Source: Agrypnia vestita
Taxonomy: Eukaryota > Arthropoda > Insecta > Trichoptera > Phryganeidae
NCBI GenBank assembly: GCA_016648135.1
Contig: JADDOH010000495.1
Location: 248,001-312,000 of the forward strand
DNA: 64,000 nt
Direction: 5' to 3'
In this document: piece by piece, positions 32,170 to 42,739 of the stretch
Layout of the letters: every line of letters begins with the position of its first letter
Numbering within the stretch: position 1 is the first letter of the stretch
Program-made: the position numbers and the translations under genes
The notes under the pieces: generated by a model
What the model saw: the letters and a program-made list of their open reading frames with translations, nothing else
Databases searched by the model: none
What the model was told of the DNA's origin: nothing

Positions 32170-32745
32170 TTTACTTAATATTCTTCAAATTTTTGGTTAT
32201 CGATCCACCATTAATAATAAATAATATTAATACGAATATTTTCAGTTACTATCACAGAGTATAATAATTTACAAAGATGAATTAAACCGGTTCTTTAGGA
32301 TAGGGGGTTGGGTCACAGCGGAATAATTTCCCCCTTCACGTATGTTTAAGACACATTTAAACAACAGTTAAAATATTTTTACATAATTAAATCCCCCAGT
32401 AAACAATACTTATTTTTTAAAATAGACAACTTTTTTTTAATTTTCAGTTCCTTGTAATAAAGCGCGACTATTTACTAAGACATTACAGTTTTTAAGATCA
32501 TTTACTTTGACCTTTTCATAATTGTTTAAAAATTTACAAGCTCGTACTAATTTTTGCATGTCAAACATATTGGAACCAGTTGTGGCAGAGTCTATATATA
32601 CATTTGATCTGTGATTAGTACCTACCTACCTACTAATTTAATTCTTCAGTGCATAAAGCCATGCACTCTACTTTAGAACAGTTCTTCCCATATTGACATG
32701 GACATCCCAATAATAATAATTTCGTTGACTGTTTGTCAACGCACT
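32170..32745. other. Spacer, no gene recognised
   Basis: AT-rich; nothing recognised. Confidence 0.4.
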
Positions 32746-32749
32746 TAAT

Positions 32750-32841
32750 TTATAAATTTATTTTATTTTATTTATTTTTCAAAATATTCTTTAGGAACCA
32801 ACATGTAAGAGTACCGTGATTTTTGACGGGAAAATAGCTAG
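32750..32841 (+). mobile_element. HeliN-A 3' terminus
   Basis: TTATTTTTCAAAATATTCTT, TAGGAACCAACATGTAAGAG, then CCGTGATTTTTGACGGG, AAAATAG, CTAG at 32838-32841 and T. One base change weakens the terminal hairpin. Left end truncated. Confidence 0.6.
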
Positions 32842-32844
32842 TTT

Positions 32845-33760
32845 TATATAATAACGCATAAGTGCCCTTAAAATAACGCATACATAATACGCAATTTAAT
32901 AAATGTTTCATTTTGTAAACCATATGAATATTTTTGACGCTGAATGATTTAAACATCCGCTATTTCTCTATTTGTTATGACGTGAAATGAAATCGTTTGA
33001 TAATTTCATGAATATGAAAGAGAACACAACGTGTTGAATTTGTAAACTATTATGAAAGTCCTGATTTTCAAAATTTACGAACAAAATTAATTGAAAAAAG
33101 ATAAAAGTTAACAATGAAATAATTCCATTATTATTCCCCGAAGAGTTTTACCGAGAGCGATGTAATTTTTTCTCATTAATCTAGTGTTACCCACGTGACC
33201 GGAAGAATGCTAACGTCAGGCGCCACGCGCTTCTAAAAGCCGGAAGTTGAGTACGCCACGTGGCCCGGCACCGGAACTCCATAGATTACATGTTAAAAAG
33301 TGTTATGGGATAGTTTCCATGGGGTCGGTGATAGTATTAATGTCTGTAAAGTGAACGAGCCGGTTGCAAACATAAAATCATTTTCTAGAATGCAAAGCTT
33401 AATAATTATCGTCTATGGATTGTCAAGAACAGTTGTATATTTGTATGGAAAGGCATAAATCAAAATATAGTGGTATTGCCATCCATTCGTAAAAGGTATA
33501 TGCTACTTTGTAGTCCGATTACCTTAAAATTTTCTATACATAATGTGTAGACGCCCTTTTAAAGCTTTAGACCAAATATTTCGTGAAACATCATCAATAG
33601 ATTTTCTTGCGATGTCACTTTTGAAAATATTACAACCATAGATACACTTTGCCGTATATAAAGGGCGTTAGAATTTAGGTACTGGGGGTTCTTTTTTTCT
33701 TCCTCTATCCCGTGAGAAGCGTGGAACATCAAAAAGAGTACACCCTTACCTTGTTCCCGG
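32845..33760. other. Spacer with GC-rich island at 33185-33290
   Basis: 33185-33290 has CCCACGTGACCGGAAG, GTCAGGCGCCACGCGC and GCCACGTGGCCCGGCACCGG: two CACGTG boxes in a CpG-rich patch. Downstream, TTATCGTCTATGGATTG (33407) recurs exactly at 49482, also next to a GC-rich island. No coding sequence. Confidence 0.35.
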
Positions 33761-33764
33761 TTTC

Positions 33765-34205
33765 ATTTTCAATTAGAAAAACATACAGAAGAATCAAATC
33801 AACGAAAAAATATTTGGCTACTACCGGGATTCGAACCACTTATCTTCTCCTATACGGGGAAGGCGCGTTAACCAATTACGCTATAAATTCTCGACCTTAT
33901 CTGTAAGTCTCATTTTTATTAATTGATTAACATATATAATCATTATTTTAGAGAACATATCGATCTTTTAAGTTTCATTTTTATTAATTGATTAACATAT
34001 ATTATCATTTTTTTATAGCAATCCACTCTTTCTGGTTCCATAGGCACAAATTACTTTGTATAATTGCTGCTAGAGGACGCCAGAATTAACCGTTTTAATT
34101 CATTTTTAATTTTTGGACACATTTGATACAATACATATATTATACTCAAGAACACATTCTTATTGTGATGTTGCAATTTTTCAGAACAAAGTTCTGTGGT
34201 ATCAT
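33765..34205 (-). mobile_element. tRNA-Arg-derived SINE, type 3, with tail
   Basis: 33765-33900 on the minus strand: A-box side AGCGTAATTGGTTAACGCGC, B box GGTTCGAATCC, then AATATTTTTTCGTTGATTTG and TTCTGTATGTTTTTCTAATT. 33905-34015 contains a direct duplication of TTTTTATTAATTGATTAACA. 34130-34205 has CAAGAACACATTC and CAGAACAAAGTTCTGT, the family's distal module. Confidence 0.6.
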
Positions 34206-34439
34206 TGAGTGGGGACGATCATATAAAATATCATTAAACATATTCTTAATAGTACAAAATCATAATTAAAATTATTTAAAAAAAAAACTCAAAACCTACC
34301 CTACAAATCAATTATTCCAAAAATTGTTTGTGCCTACTGTTATCGAAATTTAAAAAAAAAATGTAATTAGTAATTATGTACTACTAACACAGTATACCCA
34401 GAACTACTAATCTTTAAAGAAAAATATATAATAGATTAT

Positions 34440-34585
34440 CTAACTTCCAGATCTACAAGATCATTTCTAAATTTAAAAACGCCCAAATATAAAACAAGCA
34501 CAGCTCTGAATCATTATTCCTTTGTAGAAATTAAAACATTCAATTCATTACCCGAAAAATAAATAAAAAATCAATAATTTTAGAG
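34440..34585 (+). pseudogene. CR1-like LINE C-terminal scrap
   Basis: Plus-strand codons read RSTRSFLNLKTPKYKTS, then YSFVEIKTFNSLPEK followed by stops. The pattern of a basic R-T stretch, then Y-F---K-FNSLPE matches the C-terminal block of CR1-type ORF2 (compare NGLKLYNDLPQQ at 12.8 kb). Strongly decayed. Confidence 0.5.
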
Positions 34586-34599
34586 CTTTTTAGTTAATT

Positions 34600-36785
34600 T
34601 TAAAATGAACTTTAAAATAATAAAAAAAAACCTTTGAAATTCCCATTACAATTTAATATTCATGACATGAACTGATGTGATTACTCCTCCCATAAGCACG
34701 AGCCTGCTCTTTTAATGGCGAGTAAAACGTTTTTCCTTGTATGAATGTATTATTGTGTTCATGAAATTATATAAAATTTCTATAATAAAAAAATAATTTT
34801 ACTTATAAATTTTACAGAAATATATAATCAGTAAAGTTATAAATTAAAAAATAAAAAATACTTTTTATGACAGTTGTAAATTTTGATACGCTATTTAAAT
34901 CCATTATTGAACATCACAGAATACAAAGACTGTCGAAAGAATCAATTTTCACGCATATGAAGGCAAATTCTCCCTTGAAGTTTCCTCGCGAACTGTGCAC
35001 TTCTGAAAAGTGTGACATTTATAGAATAAAGTAGCGACCGCAAAGGGCAGGGAACTCATGAACCAGAAGTATATCGAATTGAAGCCTTGAAACCGGAATA
35101 TTTCTCGTAATTTTGATCGATCGTTTCCATCATTCCTCGCTTTGGTCGCCGCCGTAAATTAGCAGTTAAACATTTCACAGAAACTAAAACAATAAAGCCA
35201 AATCCGTCCCACTCGATTTCTCCTGAGCACTCGTACTGTGTATGTATTTGAGTACCCGACCATAAGGGACATTGCACACAGATAATGCAAGCCACACCGC
35301 AGCCGCAAAATGAAAAGTTGCGCGAATAATCGTGTAAACTGTCACGCAAGTGTCCTCGTAGAGCCTTTTATCATTTCAAAGTAAGTAGGTAATAGGTAGT
35401 ATAACATATAGTTTGATTTTTTTAATGTATTATATTCTTCTTGAAATTCCACGATGCAATGTGTACGCTGTCAATACGAGAAAGAGACAAGTAATATGTC
35501 CGCTTCACGTTAGACAGTCATGCAACAATGCATTTAACATCAGTAAAAAATAACCTTTATTTAAACACAAATAGCATAATCTTATCTTTCCAATAAAGTG
35601 AATATCATGGCCGTTGCTAGGATTTTTTTACTTTATTTAAATATTCTATACCTTTAAACAAACACCCCATAAATGTATAGGTACTTAAAATACAATTTTA
35701 CATTACAGTATATTAAGGCAATCAGAGTGCTTACTTATCATACTAGACATACTCGGCGCCTCCCATAACCTATATAAATTTTAAAAGTTTTTTTTTTGAT
35801 CGAAAGAAATGAAAACAAAGCACATAGCAAAAGTATTTTCCTATATCAAAATATTGCGCACTATTACGCAACGCGCATCCCGCATACCCTTAATAGCATC
35901 TTTATTAAAATTTATCAGTATGCGATGGGACCCAACACAAGGGACGTGCAATCTGTCGGACAGACTGTGCGTTGAGTACATTATACAATGACGTACGTGT
36001 CCTAATAGGTAATACCTTTATAGTTTTACATTTCTTTATTTATTTACGGTACAAATATAATTTAGAAAAACATTTTGACAAAGTAGCTATATTTCACTAA
36101 CACGTTTTTTATAATAAAACTTCATTATAATATCTAACATCATGAAACTATGTGTGGAAACTACTTTCTTATAAAATAACTGTCATTGTCTGAATTATAC
36201 CATAGGTTATAGAATTATACCATAACACGAGTGCCCGAATTACTGTAACACATGTCATTCTACAAAATGTTGGCTATATTATTTCATGAATGCTCCATAC
36301 AATCTGCTTCTGCCTACAATCCTATAAAGATAACAGATTTACGAATTTCAAATAGTTTTATCGGTTCTATATTTAATCAAGTATCCGATCGTGGTTTGAA
36401 TTTTGAACTCCCGACGGGGACATTCGATCGTTTTGCCGCCATTTTCCGTGCTTCCGTTTCCCGTACATTTTCCCAAGGGTGACGTCGGACACGTGCACAA
36501 AATGGAAGCCATGCTGAGGGACGGCCAGACGAATGAATTCGTAATGCTGTTCTGCTTTTATATGCGGCGGGGGTTCTGCGAATGAAATTATTCAGTAGAG
36601 ATATACAAGGGTCTCCAAGATCAACCCCTGTTCTTGTATTAACGTTGGCATCTCGGAGGCTAAATAATTTTTTTTTGATTTTTATTATTGTTTTAATTAA
36701 ATTCACACCCGTTGCTTTCTACTGTGGCTAAATTTACCCACCATCACACAGCGAGAGTTCGACAGAAATTTTAATCAGATTTTTT
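34600..36785. other. Spacer with GC-rich patches
   Basis: 35030-35350 and 36390-36550 are richer in GC than their surroundings. 36390-36550 has GCCGCCATTTTCC, GGGTGACGTCGGACACGTGC and AATGGAAGCCATG. No exon or repeat family could be assigned; frames 35056-35349, 36252-36482 and 36377-36706 have no motif. Confidence 0.35.
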
Positions 36786-36789
36786 TGCA

Positions 36790-36945
36790 AGGTTTTAGTA
36801 ATTGTATTTGACTTGTATCAAAGCGAATGAATTTTCAATATTTGATAGGTATTACTTTCATAATGATCTAATTTTTTACAAAAGATAAATCAAAAATATT
36901 GATAAAAAATGTGAAATTTCATGGCGTAAATCAACTATGTATTGT
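36790..36945 (+). repeat. Dispersed repeat R, diverged copy
   Basis: TATTTGACTTGTATCAAAGC, GAATGAATTTTCAATATTTG, ATAATGATCTAATTTTTTAC, AAAAGATAAATCAAAAATAT align with 9935-10010 and 11110-11200. Low-identity copy. Confidence 0.4.
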
Positions 36946-36949
36946 CATT

Positions 36950-37550
36950 TCTCCCAAAGAAAGGAATTCTTTGTTTTTTGTTCAATGCTTTAATTTACTT
37001 TTTTGATAACAAATTTTGTAGTTATTTAGTTTGTTTTTCTGTTCTTTACTTTACTGCACTTTTTATTCTTATATTTGTTGAGTTTGCATTTAATTGATAA
37101 GAAACTTCTAATCTCATAATATTTTCAGTGTATTATTGCATATTATATGTATTTGAACCAATAGTATTGATAAAATAATGATAATTGAATTTTTTGAAAA
37201 TTGAAGTTTTTGCTACGAGACATCTTGTATATGTATGAACGAGATACGATTATATACTTATATCGTTTCTTTATTCATTCGAATAATAATATTTCAACGC
37301 TGACAGCGATAAAAATCTTCACACTTCAATAACAGTGGTAATGATTATCATCTGAACAGAAGATTGACTGAAGTTGCAAGAAGAAACTTTGAAACTCGTA
37401 AATTGTTTCAAATTCCTAGAGTTATATATGTATCTCACTAAATTATTAAATTCAGTAGCATAACTACCACCTGGAGAGCTCGGGTTTCTGAACAACATCA
37501 CTAAGCAAAACTAAAAAGAAAAATATATAACTTACCTACATAATTTATAA
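36950..37550. other. Spacer, no gene recognised
   Basis: AT-rich; nothing recognised. Confidence 0.4.
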
Positions 37551-37556
37551 ATCAAT

Positions 37557-37607
37557 TATTTATATATTATGTATTTATATATTATGTATTTATATATTAT
37601 GTATAAA
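37557..37607. repeat. 17-base tandem repeat, three units
   Basis: ATTTATATATTATGT-type unit repeated three times, flanked on both sides by AAATCAATTATTTATA. Confidence 0.75.
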
Positions 37608-37699
37608 TCAATTATTTATAAAAAAAATGTTTTTTTGGTGGTACTTCACGAGATTTTTACATTTTTTCAATGCCGACGCCACTTATTAAATGCCGTTTG

Positions 37700-38420
37700 A
37701 GTAGTCTCCAAATATTATTTTTAACATATATTGGGAAAAAAATTGGGAATATTATGGAATATCAGAATATGAATAATATGGTAATTATTGTGATAGAAAT
37801 ATTACGAGATACTTCTGTATTTCGATTTTTTTTCAAAATATTTGCTTAGAACAAAGTCATGCTTCAATGTTCTCACTGCTCGCCCCTGGTATATAGGTAT
37901 CTACATACTATTGTGAAGTCAGGCACGTGTAGTGAATACTTTGGTACATGATTCTTACGTAAACATATATTTTGGAAAAAAATTGGAAATTAAATATTTA
38001 TCAGATAAATTATTATCACACATAATAATTTCGTTGCCTGTCGTCCGTCCGTCTGTCTATCTGCCTGTCTGTCTGTCCGTCCGTAACTTCGTGGAACATC
38101 CGTAATTTAGTTCGAATTCACGGCTAAAAAATCAAATTAAACAGCTGGAGACGGGGCTTGAACCCCGGGCCAGCAAACCCGGACCGGCCGCTCAACGCAT
38201 GTTGCTGCCGCCGCCTTTGCGTGGATCGTCAAAAATATATTATAAATATATACCTACTAGGCTTAGCAAAGACGCGAACCGTACGTCATTTTTACGGGAT
38301 ACAGCTAGTGATATATTAAAATCTATATATTAATTAAATATTTGTGATAGGAATATTAAGAGATATACTCGTATCTTTTATTTGCGGGCACACTTATGTG
38401 AAAAAGTGTTCTTGGAAGAA
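37700..38420 (+). repeat. Tandem pair of a dispersed repeat, one split by a Helitron
   Basis: 37710-37910 contains TATTGGGAAAAAAATTGGGA, GATAGAAATATTACGAGATA, TTGCTTAGAACAAAGTCATG and CACTGCTCGCCCC. A second partial copy starts at 37970 (TTGGAAAAAAATTGGAAATT) and resumes at 38310 (ATTTGTGATAGGAATATTAA), interrupted exactly by the HeliN-A element 38016-38308. A third copy is at 50905-51076. Non-coding. Confidence 0.55.
38016..38308 (+). mobile_element. HeliN-A Helitron-like element, complete
   Basis: Starts TC after an A (38015) and ends CTAG before a T (38309), the Helitron insertion rule (between A and T). Near the 3' end, CGTCATTTTTACG forms the terminal hairpin 12 bases before CTAG. 5' part: ATAATAATTTCGTTG, then GTCCGTC/GTCTGTCTGTC repeats. 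Middle on the minus strand: a tRNA-like stretch with GGGGTTCAAGCCCCG (38158-38172), a B-box match within a strong stem. 293 bases, non-autonomous; it interrupts an older dispersed repeat. Confidence 0.8.
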
Positions 38421-38442
38421 GGGTGAGGGTCCGGTATATATG

Positions 38443-38555
38443 TTACAGATAAAGTGTAAATGTATACATTAACTAGTATAACTTATAGTTAGTGCATACA
38501 TATACTAGTTAATGTATGTAATATCGAAACTTAACACTTTGTATCATATACACTC
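38443..38555. repeat. Palindromic repeat
   Basis: ACAGATAAAGTGTAAATGTA, CATTAACTAGTATA and the inverse TATACTAGTTAATGTATG, then AACACTTTGTAT. Arms of about 45 bases with mismatches, pivot near 38488. Confidence 0.6.
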
Positions 38556-38559
38556 GCCC

Positions 38560-39085
38560 AGGAGCCTGGTCATTTTTTGCTATGAAATTGATAGAAGAAT
38601 GGTTATTTTGAGTGGAATTTGTATATCAGCAGAACTCACAAAAAACATCAAGATTGCAGGTCTAAAAGCTGTTGGTACTTAACTTTAATAACATAAGAAT
38701 CAATCTTGCTATCGTAAAGATAGCAATAATTTAATTTGACAAATGATGCTGTGTTTCGAAATATTCAAATAAATACATAACACGGATGTGAAAGTCTACT
38801 CTCAATCTATTTTTGAATATCTGAATAAGCATCACATCCTTAGTACTGTTATTTTCAGAATACGCTGGAATAAATAGTGGATTCTAAATGCGAGATATTT
38901 AACATTTTAAATTGACAGATTGTAGCACAATCCAAGTGTAGTAGTATAACTAGCCAACATAAGTATAAATATGTAACAGAAATGACAGATCTGTTATAAA
39001 TTTAAAAAATCTACGCGTTCAGACAACAAAGTTGGAATGTGGACAGGACAAAAGTTGATTTTTATTATAAAAATAAATTAAGTTA
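38560..39085. other. Spacer, no gene recognised
   Basis: AT-rich; nothing recognised. Confidence 0.4.
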
Positions 39086-39097
39086 CATCCTCTACAT

Positions 39098-39220
39098 CAG
39101 CGGTTGCCAAACTTTAGGATCTCGCGGACCACTAAATTCATAATTAAAAATTTTACGGACCACTAACTTTTAATGTTAAATATATTGAGAAAAAATTTCT
39201 CACGGACCACCACTTTGTCG
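39098..39220. mobile_element. hAT-type MITE with 8-base TSD
   Basis: Begins CAGCGGTTGCCAAACTTTAG and GATCTCGCGGACCAC, a classic hAT terminus. Inverse-like GTGGTCCGTGAG lies near the right end. CTCTACAT is duplicated exactly on both sides (39090-39097 and 39221-39228), the 8-base target duplication of hAT elements. 123 bases, no coding capacity. The right end has lost the exact CTG terminus. Confidence 0.85.
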
Positions 39221-39259
39221 CTCTACATCATGTTCTACACCATCTATGGAACTAAAATA

Positions 39260-40046
39260 TAGTAAAACCTCGATATAACGGACCTCTATTTAACGGATTT
39301 CGGATGTAACGAACAAAAAATCCGGTCAGATGAAAATTAAAAACTTCCTGTTAATATTATACATGCTTAAATTCAAGTGTTGCCGCATGTAAACAATTTT
39401 TAGCGGCCATGATAATCACGTCTTACATCTAGCACTAGAATTTGAGACATAATGCCGTCCTGCTCGTAGACTGCACCTAGCCAGAGCGATAGTACATTAG
39501 GGGATTCCCTGATATAATAACGCATAGGTTTCTATGGGTGTTTGCCACGCTGGCCGGGGATTCACGCAATTGTTTACTTGAAGCGAATGAACGCCTTTAG
39601 TGTACTCCAGTAAATAAATTAAAATTTACGCAACCCTACCCTTTAAATATGAACAAACGGAAAAGAATCGATCTAATGATCAATCAAAAACTAGAAATTA
39701 TACAAATGTTGGAGTCTGGAATGTCTGCGTCTCGTATATGTGAACGATATGACAAAAAACAGCAAACTTCAAAAGTGCAAACAAAACTTGATTCCTTTTT
39801 CAAAGCAGGATTACCGAAAGCAAGCGCGTCGATATCAAACAGCAACGTCACTTCACGACGAATGTCCGAAGACAATTAAATAGAATTTTGTATTTTTTAT
39901 TTATATCTAAATGCAGTGTACATATTTTCAAAAAAAAATTTTTAATTTATTTTAAATTAGTCCGTTATATTTTTTTTTTTATTTTTTTTTTATTTTTTTT
40001 TTTTTTTTATACTTGTATCATAATACAGTAAAACGAAGTTTTACTG
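39260..40046 (+). mobile_element. pogo/Tigger-like transposon, internally deleted
   Basis: The left terminus TAGTAAAACCTCGATATAAC, then GGACCTCTATTTAACGG, is of pogo/Tigger type (CAGTAAAACCTCGATATAACGG). The right side has inverse TCCGTTATA (39961) and CGAAGTTTTACTG (40034-40046), but they are separated by about 65 bases of T-rich and palindromic DNA. TA flanks both ends (39258-39259 and 40047-40048). The 787-base element keeps only the two ends of the transposase gene. Confidence 0.75.
39649..39879 (+). pseudogene. Deleted pogo transposase (CENP-B-type HTH plus C-terminus)
   Basis: A 76-codon frame. Residues 1-36, NKRKRIDLMINQKLEIIQML then ESGMSASRICERYDKK, are the first helix-turn-helix (psq/CENP-B N-terminal type) of pogo-family transposases, which binds the terminal repeats. 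Residues 40-55, TSKVQTKLDSFFKAG, match the short C-terminal tail found after the DDE domain. The second HTH and the whole DDE catalytic domain are missing through one in-frame internal deletion, so the product could bind DNA but not catalyse transposition. The start at 39649 fits the conserved N-terminus. Still open and possibly translated, e.g. as a competitor repressor (inference). Confidence 0.7.
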
Positions 40047-40061
40047 TATTATGATACAAGT
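40011..40061. repeat. Perfect 24-base-arm hairpin at the pogo terminus
   Basis: ACTTGTATCATAATACAGTA AAAC (40011-40034), loop GAA, then the exact inverse (40038-40061). The arms include the last 11 bases of the transposon terminus, and its continuation outside the element is TA plus TTATGATACAAGT. Confidence 0.9.
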
Positions 40062-40064
40062 GGA

Positions 40065-41515
40065 ATTATTTTTTCTCTATTCTTAATCTTTACAAAATCT
40101 TAAAGTTGCACTGGGTAATAATTAAGAACACAGTATCACTCATTAACAAATAATATTTCAACTAATCAATGGATTTTTATAAGACTGCTCATTCCACTTG
40201 AATGAATAACATCCCAAAAATTAATAAGATTTGTGTTTGCGTTGATAGTGGGTAAGTTTGTGAAGAAAAAGTAATATCGGTCAGTGATTCAATTCGTGTG
40301 AGGAAATTAAAACAAATTTGCATTTATAAGGACGTATACCTATCATTGATTGTACGCACCTGATCACCCCTCCGCAATCGCCACAGCAAAACTAGTCGAA
40401 TTACATTACTCCCTCATCCACCTAATTTTGAAAATTTGCCCTAATTCATCGCCGAAACAGAGCTATTTTTCTGAATTGGACAAATAACATTTTTTGGTAG
40501 GTTTAAAAATGTTGGAATATTGCTGAACAAAATTTATGGAGTTGAAAGAAAACAATATTGAGAAATAACAAATTTTATATTTTTAATGCGTTTCTTTCCT
40601 AAAACGGATACTTATAATACAGCCATATATATATATAACCATTTAAAAAATTGATGACAGTTCTCCGTGTAAATATTTGGAAACATAACATTTGCATTTT
40701 ATGCCCAAAAAAGATTTTGTTTTTATCGTTAAAACGCAATCATTAAAAATAATTTCTATCAATCTTTCATCACTATCATGTCGTGATGAAATGCGTTACA
40801 TTATTAAACTAAACATTTCGGAACGTCAGAACATGTGGGTTGTACTTCACATAAGTCTCACCCCCAGAAAAACGCACACCCGCATAAGCAACACCACGGT
40901 TTGTCTAGCAATTTGTCCGTCGACTTTATTGGCTCGGCCTCCTCGATACACTGTGTACAAACGCCATTAGGCCAAATTAAATTTTGTTCAATTTAATCAG
41001 TCGCACCAGCCGTTTCATTTGCGTTGGAACACCATGTGGAGCGACATTTGTGAGGGAGTGAGCGGCGGACACGGCACCGCTGCACTTACGTCAAATTGAC
41101 TTTCATTAATGAAATGGATACAAAGGAAGACCCGCTATTGATCGGGTCCTTTATTTTATTAGGTACGCACGGACGTGGATTGGTAGTCATATCAAGTGAT
41201 TTTTTTAACCCTCCTGAATTAACAGTACCTACTTGTAATAAATTGAGCGTGTTTAAGATGGGTTTAATGTTTTTTTTCACAGACATTATTTACAGCAAAA
41301 AATTTTGGTGGTATCAAACATAGTCTAGGAAAGTTCTAGAGAAACGACCTCTTCTTTTAAAAAAAGTAATATAAACGGTACACAAAACATGACAATTTAA
41401 GCAAAATAGAAACCAGATGTACATAACACAGTAAAATAGAAACAAAACTGTCTTTTTATGTATTGACAAACAAAAACATAAAAAAAATTACATTGAAAGA
41501 TGTCATTCGCTTTCA
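40065..41515. other. Spacer with a GC-richer part at 40850-41110
   Basis: 40850-41110 is less AT-rich (ACACCCGCATAAGCAACACC, GTGAGCGGCGGACACGGCAC) and looks single-copy, without a recognised exon. Frames 40692-40970 and 41096-41323 have no motif. Confidence 0.35.
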
Positions 41516-41531
41516 AACCTTAAAATATAAA

Positions 41532-41553
41532 CTCTCTCTCTCACTCTCTCTCT
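41532..41553. repeat. (CT)n microsatellite
   Basis: CTCTCTCTCTCACTCTCTCT, interrupted once. Confidence 0.8.
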
Positions 41554-41600
41554 TAATCAGGAAGTGTCATTGCGATAAAAAATAATTGCTGTTTTAAGAA

Positions 41601-41733
41601 TGTTCTTAGATTTTCACGGCCACTCAGAATCTTTAAGTATATGTTTACTGGGGTATTATGCCGTGTTGATACGACGGGTTGCGAAAGGTCGTAACAACAC
41701 GGCATAATACCCCAGTAAACACAAACTTAAAAA
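41601..41733. mobile_element. Foldback family C-like palindrome
   Basis: The terminus TTCTTAGATTTTCACGGCC, CACTCAGAATCTT is as in family C. Arms GTTTACTGGGGTATTATGCC and GTGTTG (41643-41669) are exactly inverted at 41694-41720 (CAACAC, GGCATAATACCCCAGTAAAC). The centre CGACGGGTTGCGAAAGGTCG has lost the hammerhead-like half. Confidence 0.7.
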
Positions 41734-41974
41734 TTGCTGTTTTATATCATTTATTGTCAAAAACATTAAGCTTATGAATTTATTACATGTTTTCACAATT
41801 CAATACAATGATTACAATATTTAAAAAATGTCTACTGTATGCGTAGTCCTCAATTTTGTTCTTAAACGCAGTGAAAGAAATCTCATCCACGAGCATGGCT
41901 CATTAAAAAAAAGTTTACCATAGCTCAACCGATCCCAAGCACTAAATGAAAATAAATATCTAATAAATCATATT

Positions 41975-42145
41975 ATTGCTGGGAATTTTAATTCAAGTAG
42001 AATTAAAATTCCCGTGAAAAAAAAAACAGAAAGACAATTTGGACGAAGACACATTAAATTCATTGCCCACAAAAATCTTAAAGAAACAAAGGAAATTGTA
42101 AAACCCAGATATTTTAAATATCGTATAACTGATAAGTAAAAAATA
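41975..42145 (+). pseudogene. Possible LINE C-terminal scrap
   Basis: Plus-strand codons SSRIKIPVKKKTERQFGRRH and IKFIAHKNLKETKEI resemble the R--IP-KKTE--FG-R---F-A-K--N block near the C-terminus of some CR1-type elements. Only one weak match; the antisense 68-codon frame (41968-42174) is a shadow. Confidence 0.35.
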
Positions 42146-42345
42146 TTAGGTATACCCTTGGTGAAATAATCCATATTTTTATTTTTTTGTCATTGTATCC
42201 ATATTATAGTATATATTTTAATTTAAATTAAGCATTGTAATGCACACACGTTGAGTTACATTTATCACTACTATAGTTTCGAGAGGAGCAGTTCCTCTAA
42301 GTGTTATCTTATAAATTACGCCGACGAGACGAGTGGATATCGCCT

Positions 42346-42413
42346 TATATTTTATATTCTTATTAATAGTTCCGAAAGATTTTATATTTTATATTCTTAT
42401 TAATAGCTCTGAA
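42346..42413. repeat. Tandem duplication, two units
   Basis: TTTTATATTCTTATTAATAG followed by TTCCGAAAG or CTCTGAAAG: two adjacent units of about 36 bases, immediately left of a Helitron. Confidence 0.8.
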
Positions 42414-42416
42414 AGG

Positions 42417-42732
42417 ATTACGAAACATAATAATTCCGTTGTCTGTCCGTCCGTTCGTCCGCCCGTCTGTCTGTTTGTCTCTCCCCCTAACTTCATGTAA
42501 CTTCTGTCTTTTTGTTCGAATTCACGGCTAAAAGAAACAAATTAAACGCTCAGAGATAGGGGTTGAACCCCGGACCAGAAAACCCGTACCGGCCGTTTTA
42601 CGCATGTCGCTACGGTCACCTCTTTGTGGACCGCCAAAAATATATTATAAATATATACTATTTATTAGCATATTATTAAAATTAGCAAAGACACGAACCA
42701 ATGTTTCGTCGTTTTTGACGGGTTATAGCTAG
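42417..42732 (+). mobile_element. HeliN-A Helitron-like element
   Basis: 5' part ATAATAATTCCGTTGTCTGT with GTCCGTCCG repeats; middle with GGGGTTGAACCCC (tRNA-like B box on the minus strand); 3' CGTCGTTTTTGACGGGTTAT, AG, then CTAG (42729-42732) and T. The first bases deviate from TCCCAATT. About 315 bases, non-autonomous. Confidence 0.75.
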
Positions 42733-42739
42733 TGGTTTT

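Noticed and set aside
36377..36706. 109-codon minus frame
   Set aside because: Covers a GC-rich island where stop codons are rare; no motif and opposite-strand frames are also open.
37557..37607. CRISPR-like short repeats
   Set aside because: Contiguous 17-base AT-rich units without spacers; a minisatellite.
38150..38215. tRNA gene candidate inside a Helitron
   Set aside because: Strong T-arm-like stem but no valid acceptor stem; recurrent within the HeliN-A family.
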